Shown here one piece after another: positions 15,844 to 22,164 of a DNA stretch of 22,164 nt. Each line of letters opens with the position of its first letter. The stretch's first letter is position 1. The translations under genes and the position numbers were made by a program. Under the pieces are notes generated by a model that saw nothing but the letters and a program-made list of their open reading frames with translations, was not told the DNA's origin and did not search any database. The stretch is from the NCBI GenBank assembly GCA_002684695.1, contig NYVQ01000068.1, positions 1 to 22,164 on the forward strand. The letters run 5' to 3'. The stretch comes from SAR116 cluster bacterium (GTDB lineage: Bacteria > Pseudomonadota > Alphaproteobacteria > Puniceispirillales > GCA-002684695).

Positions 15844-16935
15844 TTATTCCTCAATTATTGAGATAATTAATAATCCAAGAATAAGTAAAACAATTGATGG
15901 GATCCAAGTAGCTAAAATTATTGGCATCTGTTCTGATGCACCAAGTGCAACAAAAAGTCTTTGAAAGAAAAAATATATAAAACTTCCTATTATTGCAAAT
16001 GAAATTGTTTTAACTGGAACTAATCTAGAGTGTCTCCTGAAAATTAATGCACCGCAAAGTATAACTATTCCTATGAATGATATCGGTTGAGAAAAAATTC
16101 TGTGGAAATATACTTTATACTCAGAAGAGGGAATGCCAGTACTATCAAGTATTTTTATAAACTTAGGAATTTCAAAAACACTTAATGAGAATGGATTATT
16201 AGAGGTATATTTCAAATCATTTTTTGTTAATACACTTTTTATATTTAATTTTTTAGAAGAGTTAAAACTTTCTCCATTTACCATTGCATTCTTCAAAATC
16301 CAGTTATAATTTTCAAGATATGCCCAATCAGCATCTACTCTTTTTGTTGTTTGTGTTTCAGAATTTTTTAGAAAAAAAACAGGTTTCTTAATTTTTGAAT
16401 TTTCGGTATCTAGATAAACACCTTTAATAATTATTTCACCAAGATTAGATCGGTCTCTAAGCCAAAGGCCTTGATTTGAAATTGTAATTGAGTATATACC
16501 TTTTCCAAAAATTTTATCATGGTGCACAGAGTAAATTTTTTGACTGAAAGCAATAGTAGGATTTAATAATAATACTGAAAAAACCCCAAAGAGTAATGGA
16601 ACTATTGATATAACAATAATTGACAACCAGAAACTTATTCCATTTGTTCTCAGAATCAAAAATTCTTGTGATTTTCTTAGTTCTAGAAAAAATATAACAG
16701 AACCAAATAATATTGCATAAAATAGTAATTCATCCGCTCTAAGTGGAATATTTTCTATTGTTAATAAAAAAATATCATTAAACTTAACGTTGTCTTTTAA
16801 TCTTGTTTTATTATTAAGGTCTATTAAATCGATTAATGAAATAATTGAAATTAGTACAAACCAACAATAAGTTATGATTTTTGAAAGTGAAAACAAAAAA
16901 TAATTTATAATTGTAAAGTGATTATTTATGTACAT
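15844..16935 (-). CDS. lptG: LPS export ABC transporter permease LptG
   Basis: One of the two permeases of LptB2FG, which extracts lipopolysaccharide from the inner membrane. The 363 residues have the YjgP/YjgQ layout: three hydrophobic helices at the N-terminus (about 12-38, 60-82, 98-122), a periplasmic beta-jellyroll (about 130-265) and three more helices to the end (about 275-360). The R-x-N-G-I-S turn after the second helix and L-S-V-F-E-I-P-K-F near 245 fit LptG better than LptF. Its start overlaps the lptF end by 14 bases. Confidence 0.9.
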   Translation of the reverse strand: MYINNHFTIINYFLFSLSKIITYCWFVLISIISLIDLIDLNNKTRLKDNVKFNDIFLLTIENIPLRADELLFYAILFGSVIFFLELRKSQEFLILRTNGISFWLSIIVISIVPLLFGVFSVLLLNPTIAFSQKIYSVHHDKIFGKGIYSITISNQGLWLRDRSNLGEIIIKGVYLDTENSKIKKPVFFLKNSETQTTKRVDADWAYLENYNWILKNAMVNGESFNSSKKLNIKSVLTKNDLKYTSNNPFSLSVFEIPKFIKILDSTGIPSSEYKVYFHRIFSQPISFIGIVILCGALIFRRHSRLVPVKTISFAIIGSFIYFFFQRLFVALGASEQMPIILATWIPSIVLLILGLLIISIIEE

Positions 16936-18019
16936 TTTGTTTAATTAAATTTTGGAATATTAAAATATTATTTTTAAAAGTTATTAATAAAAGACTAAAT
17001 ATAACTGGCATTATTGGGATTAGGTAAAAACAAAACCATAAAGATGGATTATTTATTAAGACTCTCCTCATGGATATTAACAATAATTGAATAAACAATG
17101 ATAGTAGTAACGATGTTGTAATTAAATATAATTGATTATTATATGATTTTGGGAAACAGAAAAAAAATACAAATACAATAATTGGTAATGTAAGTGAAAG
17201 AAAAGGGTAAGCTAATCTAAAATGGGCTTCTGCTTTTGAATTTAAATCAGATTCATTCAATAAATTAACTATTGTTTTTTCATTGGCATCTAGCCATCTA
17301 AATTTTGGGTTAAGGTTTTTCCTTGCTATATTAATAGTGTAGTTTTTAAAAGATAATTCATTGAGTTGCTTGCCATCTAATGCAACCTCTCTTCTATTGC
17401 CCTCTATCAACTTAAAAATTGGTCCAGATGCGGTTAATATTATTTTACCTTGTTTAGCAAATATATCAATTTCCTTATTTTTTTCTCTTGTATCATATAT
17501 AAAAACGCCTTCTATACCAAACTTTGATATACGCTTATCAATTAAGATAGTTAGCCCTTCTTCTAAATCATTAAAAACACCTTCTCTAAGGAAAATATGT
17601 GATATATTATTTCTCAATTCAAATTGTTTAGACTTAAATATGCTATATGCTTTAGGTATTATGTAAATATTAATTATTGATAGAAAAATTAGATTAAAAA
17701 AACAAATCAATAGGATAGGCTTTAATAAAAGATAGATATTTGCACCAGAAAATTGAAAAATGAATATTTCCTTATCCGTCGTAAAACGGCTAAATGAAAA
17801 AATAACTGCTATTAGAGAGCTCATTGGAATAATCATCATTAACCATAAAGGTCCTGGCAAAATAGAAATATACAAAAAGTCAAAAAGCGAAGCGCCGTTT
17901 TTGATGACCAAGTCTAATTGTCTCAAAGATTGTACTAACCAAATCATCGAAAAAAGGATTATAGTAATATTAACAGTATTAACAGCAACATGTCTAAATA
18001 TATAATTTTGTAATATCAT
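16922..18019 (-). CDS. lptF: LPS export ABC transporter permease LptF
   Basis: Partner permease of LptG in LPS export; 365 residues with the same six-helix plus periplasmic jellyroll architecture. The start (M-I-L-Q-N-Y-I-F-R-H) and the helix-2 region with P-M-S-S-L-I-A-V-I-F-S-F-S-R are typical of LptF. The jellyroll holds L-R-E-G-V-F-N and a D-x-R-E-K-N-K turn. It is first gene of the minus-strand lptF-lptG-surA-rsmA run and divergent from pepA, with 60 very AT-rich bases between. No ribosome-binding site is evident. LptB, LptC and LptA are not in the window. Confidence 0.9.
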   Translation of the reverse strand: MILQNYIFRHVAVNTVNITIILFSMIWLVQSLRQLDLVIKNGASLFDFLYISILPGPLWLMMIIPMSSLIAVIFSFSRFTTDKEIFIFQFSGANIYLLLKPILLICFFNLIFLSIINIYIIPKAYSIFKSKQFELRNNISHIFLREGVFNDLEEGLTILIDKRISKFGIEGVFIYDTREKNKEIDIFAKQGKIILTASGPIFKLIEGNRREVALDGKQLNELSFKNYTINIARKNLNPKFRWLDANEKTIVNLLNESDLNSKAEAHFRLAYPFLSLTLPIIVFVFFFCFPKSYNNQLYLITTSLLLSLFIQLLLISMRRVLINNPSLWFCFYLIPIMPVIFSLLLITFKNNILIFQNLIKQNVHK

Positions 18020-18079
18020 AATTATTATTTTATCTTAGTTTAAATTTTTATATATAATATTATAAATAAATATATATAT
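18020..18079. promoter_or_regulatory. Divergent lptF/pepA intergenic region
   Basis: Sixty bases, almost only A and T, must hold both promoters. A perfect TATAAT at 18053-18058 on the plus strand could be the pepA -10, giving a very short leader, but no convincing -35 lies 16-18 bases upstream. AT-dinucleotide runs before the pepA start make matches easy by chance. Confidence 0.3.
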
Positions 18080-19570
18080 ATGGAGTTAAATTTGCAATTT
18101 ACTGTTTCTGATACTAAAGAATTATTATTTAAAAAAAATGAATTATATATATTTGTAGTTCAACCAAAAATAGAAATATCACCTAACTTAAAAAAAGTTC
18201 AAAATAAATCAAAAACTGACATTAAAACAATTTTAGATAATTCAAATTTTAAAGCTAAATTTGGTGAAAATTTGCTTATAAGATCGTCAAATCAACCATT
18301 TCTATTATTTGGTTGTGGTGATTTAATTTATACCAATTCAAATTTTGAAAAACTTGGTGGAATATTGTTTTCTACTATTAAGGATTTAGGCTTTAAAACT
18401 GTTTCGATAATAAGTGATTTAAAGATTTCTTCAGCTAAAGAAAAAAAACTAATTTCAAAAATGCTTTTCGGTATAAAATCTAAATCCTATGAGTTTAAAA
18501 AATATAAAAATAGCAATATTTCTGAAAATAAAATAAACTTAAAATTTATTAAAATTTATACAAAAAATCAAAGTTTCATTCAAAAACAAATTCAAATTAA
18601 TAATCACATACTTGATGGAATATTCTTAGCTAAAGATCTAACTTCAGAACCAGCAAATATTTTAACAACTGAAGAATTTGTTAATCAAATAAAAGGCTTT
18701 AGTGAAATTGGAATAGAAGTTGAAATTTTAGATGAAGATCAAATGACAAAGTTAGGTATGAATGCTCTGCTTGGAGTAGGAAGAGGTAGTAAAAGTAAAA
18801 GTTATCTTGGTATAATGAAGTGGAACGGAAATAAAAAAGAAAAGAAAAACATAGCATTTGTTGGTAAAGGTGTCTGCTTTGATTCTGGTGGTTTATCATT
18901 AAAATCTGGTAGAGGTATGATGGATATGAAGGAAGACATGGGTGGTGCGGGCATTGTTGTTGGAGCAATGAAATCAATAGCTTTACAAAAATTGAAAACT
19001 AATATAGTTGGTGTGGTCGGACTTGTTGAAAATATGCCTGATGCTAATGCTCAAAGACCTGGTGACATTATTAGGTCTATGTCCGGTAAGACAATTGAGG
19101 TTTTAAATACCGATGCTGAGGGAAGATTAGTTCTTGCAGATGCTTTATATTATACAAATAAAAAATACAAACCTAAATTTATAGTTGATTTGGCAACTTT
19201 AACAGGAGCTATTATTTCTGCTCTTGGTAATGAGAGAGCAGGTCTTTTTTCAAATGATGATAATCTTTCGAATTCAATTTTTGATATTGGTGAGGAAACT
19301 GGTGATCTTGTTTGGAAAATGCCTCTTGATAAAGTTTATGGTACTAAAATGAAAAGTAGTATTGCTGATTTAAAGAATATTGGCACAGCTGAAGGCTCAT
19401 CAATTCAAGCTGCTTCTTTTTTGAAAAATTTTATAGGCACTACACCATGGGCTCATTTAGATGTTGCTGGTGTAGTGTGGAAAAATAATCAAACTGAATT
19501 ACATTCTGGGGGTGCCACTGGATGGGGCGTAAAACTTTTATTTGAAGTTGCTAAAAGACAAAACATATAA
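18080..19570 (+). CDS. pepA: Leucyl aminopeptidase PepA (M17 family)
   Basis: A hexameric cytosolic metallopeptidase that removes N-terminal residues from peptides; in some bacteria PepA also binds DNA. The metal-binding C-terminal domain has Lys263 and Asp268 in G-K-G-V-C-F-D-S-G-G, the M-K-E-D-M-G-G segment and the signature N-T-D-A-E-G-R-L (343-350). The 496 residues match E. coli PepA (503). The ATG at 18080 has no ribosome-binding site, but an in-frame TTG at 18092 has GGAG 6 bases upstream; the true start may be there, four residues later. In many relatives holC follows; here only a 96-base gap leads to ndk. Confidence 0.97.
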   Translation: MELNLQFTVSDTKELLFKKNELYIFVVQPKIEISPNLKKVQNKSKTDIKTILDNSNFKAKFGENLLIRSSNQPFLLFGCGDLIYTNSNFEKLGGILFSTIKDLGFKTVSIISDLKISSAKEKKLISKMLFGIKSKSYEFKKYKNSNISENKINLKFIKIYTKNQSFIQKQIQINNHILDGIFLAKDLTSEPANILTTEEFVNQIKGFSEIGIEVEILDEDQMTKLGMNALLGVGRGSKSKSYLGIMKWNGNKKEKKNIAFVGKGVCFDSGGLSLKSGRGMMDMKEDMGGAGIVVGAMKSIALQKLKTNIVGVVGLVENMPDANAQRPGDIIRSMSGKTIEVLNTDAEGRLVLADALYYTNKKYKPKFIVDLATLTGAIISALGNERAGLFSNDDNLSNSIFDIGEETGDLVWKMPLDKVYGTKMKSSIADLKNIGTAEGSSIQAASFLKNFIGTTPWAHLDVAGVVWKNNQTELHSGGATGWGVKLLFEVAKRQNI

Positions 19571-19614
19571 ATGCCTTACAAAAACTTTATATATAAGGAT
19601 TTTAAATTTTGTGT

Positions 19615-19631
19615 ATTCAAATAATTTGAAT
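19615..19631. repeat. 17-base palindrome upstream of ndk
   Basis: ATTCAAATAATTTGAAT: 8-base arms about a single central base, ending 35 bases before the ndk ATG. Not followed by a T-tract, so an operator or a chance AT palindrome is more likely than a terminator for pepA. The rest of the 19571-19666 gap has only a weak 5-base repeat (CCTTA at 19574, TAAGG at 19594). Confidence 0.4.
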
Positions 19632-19666
19632 TCTGTTATTTAATTATAAAAAAAAGGATATTGCAC

Positions 19667-20089
19667 ATGACAATTCAGCAAACATTATCAATTATTAAAC
19701 CTGATGCTACAAAAAGAAATTTAATTGGAAGTATTGTCTCAAAACTAGAAAGTTCAGGACTAAAAGTTATTGCACAAAAAAAAATACAATTAACAGAATT
19801 ACAAGCAAAACAATTTTATAAAGTCCATAAGGAAAGACCTTTTTATCACGATTTAGTTAAATTTATGGTTTCTGGACCTGTTGTGGTTCAGGTTTTAGAA
19901 GGTGAAAATGCAGTTATTAAAAATCGTCAAGTTATGGGTGCAACAAATCCAGATGAAGCTGAAGAAGGTACAATAAGAAAAGAGTTTGCCGAAAGCCTTG
20001 AAGCTAACTCTGTTCACGGATCAGATTCGATTGAAAATGCATATCAAGAAATTTCTTTTTTCTTCTCTCAGATTGAATTGGTAAATTAA
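19667..20089 (+). CDS. ndk: Nucleoside diphosphate kinase
   Basis: Equilibrates nucleoside di- and triphosphates through a phosphohistidine. The 140 residues start with the usual T-L-S-I-I-K-P-D-A (6-14). The active-site histidine is His117 in N-S-V-H-G-S-D, preceded by the nucleotide-binding R-x-V-M-G-A-T-N-P. E-E-G-T-I-R-K-E-F-A is the normal alphaproteobacterial form. I chose the ATG at 19667, with AAGG 9 bases upstream; a TTG at 19661 would sit too near that site. It ends 7 bases from the convergent small oxidase-subunit gene. Confidence 0.98.
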   Translation: MTIQQTLSIIKPDATKRNLIGSIVSKLESSGLKVIAQKKIQLTELQAKQFYKVHKERPFYHDLVKFMVSGPVVVQVLEGENAVIKNRQVMGATNPDEAEEGTIRKEFAESLEANSVHGSDSIENAYQEISFFFSQIELVN

Positions 20090-20096
20090 TTCTATT

Positions 20097-20228
20097 CTAT
20101 AATAGAAAAATTGCCATTAAAATTAGTATTATGATCACTAAAGCTGAAGAAATTTGAATAAATTTAACAAACCCAGAGTATGCTTGATAATGATTTCTCT
20201 CTTGTTTATTTAAAGTCTTGTTATCCAT
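20097..20228 (-). CDS. aa3-type cytochrome c oxidase subunit IV-like small membrane protein
   Basis: A 43-residue frame with a strong ribosome-binding site (AGGAG, 5 bases before the ATG). A short polar N-terminus (M-D-N-K-T-L-N-K-Q-E-R-N-H-Y) is followed by Q-A-Y-S-G-F-V-K-F and one C-terminal transmembrane helix (about 24-43) ending L-I-L-M-A-I-F-L-L. The pattern Y-x-G-F-x-K then a helix closing with L-M-A-I-F-L matches the bacterial aa3-type cytochrome oxidase subunit IV family (PF07835), whose members are ~40-60 residues. That subunit sits beside subunits I and III in the inner membrane and is dispensable for catalysis where studied. Convergent to ndk (7-base gap). The catalytic subunits are not in the window. 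Family match is by eye. Confidence 0.78.
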   Translation of the reverse strand: MDNKTLNKQERNHYQAYSGFVKFIQISSALVIIILILMAIFLL

Positions 20229-20361
20229 TTTATCTCCTAATTTATTTGTAACGCTTTAATATAATTTTTCAAGTTATTTAAAGGTAGAATTTAGGTTTAA
20301 ATCATATTTTATATTTCAATGTATTTTGGATTTTTAGATATTTATAGTAAATATTAATAGA
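20229..20361. other. Divergent intergenic region, small oxidase gene / DUF2066 gene
   Basis: A 133-base AT-rich spacer that should contain promoters for both neighbours. Apart from the minus-strand ribosome-binding site at its left edge I see no hairpin, repeat or well-spaced promoter hexamers that I can defend, and no further small frame with a ribosome-binding site. Confidence 0.35.
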
Positions 20362-21555
20362 ATGTTTTTATTTTTACTTAACAAGAATATTTATGTCGTG
20401 AAATTAGTTGTTTCTGCAATTACTTTTCTTCTATTTTTAGTTTTGAATTCTAGTATTTACGCAAGTGAGTGTGAAAAAATTTGGGTTATTGAAAACATAA
20501 AAATAAATGAAATAAATGAGAATCCAACTTTAGCAAAACAAAATGCTGAAAAAAAAGTTTCCAGATTAGCTTTTGAAAAACTTATAAGAAGAATTAGTTT
20601 AAATTCATCAATTATAACAGATGCTTTTATTAATGAAATTTCCATTAATGAAATTAATAGTCTTATTGATTATAGATTAATTAAAGAAGAAAAAACACTT
20701 TTAAATAGATATATTGGAACATTCAATTTCTGTTTTTTGAAACATAAAGTAACGGGGCTTTTATCTAAAAATAAAATTTCATGGTCTGAATTATATTCAA
20801 GACCTATTATTGTTTTTCCAGTATGGAAAACAGAGTTTGTTCTTAGATTATGGAAGGACCCAAATCCTATTAAAAAAATTCTAAATGACAAAATCGAGAA
20901 CTTTGATGGTTTAATAAACTTAATTTTTCCAGAGAATAAAATTGGTGTTCTACGAAGTATTGATGCAGAATTAGCTTTTAAAGGTCATGAAAGGTCTATT
21001 GCAAGAGCAATAGAAAGGTCAGGATCTTCAAGGGCTCTTAATATAATTTTTGAAATTGAAAAATTAAGATCATATGAAAATATCGACTTTGAATTATTAA
21101 AGCTGTCAGAAGATGAAAAGCATAAAATAATAAGAATTAAGGTTAAAGCTAATATTCATAATAAAAAAGGTGTGAAACAAGGTCTTTTATATCAGAGAAA
21201 TGTCAATATAAATATAGATTTTCAGGAAAAAGAAATAAAAAAAATTATGGATGAAATTATTTTCTTGTTAGAAGAGAATTGGAAAAAAGCTAATGTTTTT
21301 ATTGGAAAAAATTTGAGTGAAGTTGAAATTTTTATTTCAGTCAATCAATTAAAATATTGGGTTAGGGCAATTAATAAACTAAAATCTTTACCTGGTGTGA
21401 AAAGTGTTTCAACCAAAAAATTAGATAAAAATGGAGCTATTGTAATACTTTTAGTTGAAGGGGGAATTGATAGATTTGTTTCTATAGTACTTGAAAATAA
21501 AATGCCATTTACAGGTACAAAAGAAAATTTAATATTAGATTCTCACAAATTATGA
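20362..21555 (+). CDS. DUF2066 domain-containing exported protein
   Basis: A 397-residue protein of unknown function. The N-terminus is a signal peptide with core V-V-S-A-I-T-F-L-L-F-L-V-L and likely cleavage after S-I-Y-A (about residue 34). A GTG at 20398 (codon 13) would give a more usual 22-residue signal; neither start has a ribosome-binding site. The mature part resembles alphaproteobacterial DUF2066 proteins: V-I-E-N-I-K-I-N, then A-x-x-K-A-F-E-K-L-I-R-R-I, a dimer of R-Y-I-G-T-F-N-F near 115-122, the R-P-I-I-V-F-P-V-W segment near 145, and L-W-K-D-P-N-P near 162. These are features I recall from the family. The stop overlaps the hdaA start (ATGA), so the two are probably co-translated. 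Likely periplasmic or membrane-associated. Confidence 0.8.
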   Translation: MFLFLLNKNIYVVKLVVSAITFLLFLVLNSSIYASECEKIWVIENIKINEINENPTLAKQNAEKKVSRLAFEKLIRRISLNSSIITDAFINEISINEINSLIDYRLIKEEKTLLNRYIGTFNFCFLKHKVTGLLSKNKISWSELYSRPIIVFPVWKTEFVLRLWKDPNPIKKILNDKIENFDGLINLIFPENKIGVLRSIDAELAFKGHERSIARAIERSGSSRALNIIFEIEKLRSYENIDFELLKLSEDEKHKIIRIKVKANIHNKKGVKQGLLYQRNVNINIDFQEKEIKKIMDEIIFLLEENWKKANVFIGKNLSEVEIFISVNQLKYWVRAINKLKSLPGVKSVSTKKLDKNGAIVILLVEGGIDRFVSIVLENKMPFTGTKENLILDSHKL

Positions 21556-22164
21556 CAGTAAATGATAACTCTAAACAAGAAATTTTGAACTTTCATTACA
21601 AAAAAAATTTCCTTTATAAGGATTTATATAAAAACCCGTGTAACGAAATTGCTATTAATCTTATAGAGAGTTGGCCAAAATGGCCGGTAGATAATAGAAT
21701 TACTTGTATATACGGGCCATCAGGTTCTGGAAAATCTCATATTGCAAATATTTGGAAAGAAAAAGTCGATGCAGTTATTTATGAGGGGATTAGTCATCTA
21801 ACATTAGGTCATATTTATTCAATCAAACGTCCTTTAATTTTTGAAAATCTTATCAGCAACCATAAATGGCCTGAAGAATTGTTATTTGAATTTTTTAATG
21901 AAATTAAATCCTCAAACAATTATTTATTAATAACTTGCAATGATAACCCACTTAAATTTCGCTGGAAGCTTAAGGATCTTATTTCAAGAATATCTTCGTT
22001 CACAAACATAGAGATTAAGTTGCCTGATGATGAATTAATAAAAAAAATTTTAGTTAAACAGTTTTCAGATAGGCAACTATCACTAGACAAACAATTTATT
22101 GAATATATTTCTCAAAGGATAGAGCGATCGTATTTAGCTATTAATAATGTTGTTGATATTATAG
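21552..22164 (+). CDS. hdaA: DnaA-related replication regulator HdaA (Hda homologue), 3' end cut off
   Basis: Hda/HdaA works with the beta clamp to trigger ATP hydrolysis on DnaA, preventing re-initiation of replication. About 204 codons are visible. The short start L-N-F-H-Y stands where a clamp-binding motif would be. Walker A G-P-S-G-S-G-K-S is at 55-62. Around residue 98, L-I-F-E-N-L replaces a full Walker B, as is usual in alphaproteobacterial HdaA. Next come the L-K-D-L-I-S-R-I-S-S box, L-P-D-D-E-L-I-K-K-I-L-V-K-Q-F-S-D-R-Q-L, and I-E-R-S-Y-L-A-I-N-N-V-V, all matching the HdaA C-terminal pattern. The gene runs past the window end. Its ATG overlaps the DUF2066 stop by 4 bases. Confidence 0.88.
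   Translation, partial: MTVNDNSKQEILNFHYKKNFLYKDLYKNPCNEIAINLIESWPKWPVDNRITCIYGPSGSGKSHIANIWKEKVDAVIYEGISHLTLGHIYSIKRPLIFENLISNHKWPEELLFEFFNEIKSSNNYLLITCNDNPLKFRWKLKDLISRISSFTNIEIKLPDDELIKKILVKQFSDRQLSLDKQFIEYISQRIERSYLAINNVVDII

Noticed and set aside
17361..17666. 101-codon plus-strand frame inside lptF
   Set aside because: Antisense to the LptF periplasmic domain, with no ribosome-binding site or recognisable features.
18699..18977. 92-codon minus-strand frame inside pepA
   Set aside because: Antisense to the conserved metal-binding domain; Ser/Tyr/Gln/Leu noise with no ribosome-binding site.
1..22164. CRISPR arrays, insertion sequences, phage genes, tRNA or rRNA genes, toxin-antitoxin pairs
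   Set aside because: No regularly spaced repeats, transposase or integrase motifs, or RNA gene landmarks were seen; nearly all bases are covered by conserved housekeeping genes.

Overview
The window is strongly AT-rich (roughly 70% A+T by eye), uses the standard genetic code (TGG for Trp, normal stops), and is almost solidly packed with housekeeping genes. Gene content and order point to an alphaproteobacterium: a BamB-like propeller followed by der; dnaB, alr and MlaEF-type ABC genes near cvpA; rpsF-rpsR-rplI back to back with fabD-fabG-acpP-fabF-mltG; lptF/lptG divergent from pepA; ndk; a DUF2066 protein and an HdaA-type DnaA relative. Low GC, 1-14 bp overlaps and several genes absent from their customary places suggest a small, streamlined genome, perhaps a marine free-living lineage (SAR11/SAR116/HIMB59-like). 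That placement is inference.

Layout. (1) 1-1704, plus strand: end of a BamB-like protein, then der. (2) 1707-8571, minus strand, read from high to low coordinates: rpsF, rpsR, rplI, then dnaB, alr, mlaE-like permease, mlaF-like ATPase, cvpA and a short-chain dehydrogenase. (3) 8572-8702: a divergent control region. It carries a good promoter facing rpsF and a leader whose distal segment is complementary to the rpsF ribosome-binding site. (4) 8703-13701, plus strand: fabD, fabG, acpP, fabF, mltG, gmk, joining fatty-acid synthesis, peptidoglycan processing and guanylate kinase. (5) 13690-18019, minus strand: lptF, lptG, surA, rsmA, an outer-membrane biogenesis set; gmk and rsmA overlap tail to tail. 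(6) 18080-22164: pepA and ndk on plus, a 43-residue cytochrome-oxidase subunit IV-like gene on minus, then a DUF2066 protein and hdaA (cut by the window end) on plus.

No mobile element, phage gene, CRISPR array, tRNA or rRNA was seen, and I do not see a wholly new system. The points most worth a second look are the rpsF leader (candidate S6:S18 autoregulatory RNA), the unlisted 43-aa oxidase subunit gene, and the absence of radA and purF, lptD and pdxA, and holC from places they commonly occupy in relatives. The last point rests on remembered gene order and should be checked genome-wide.
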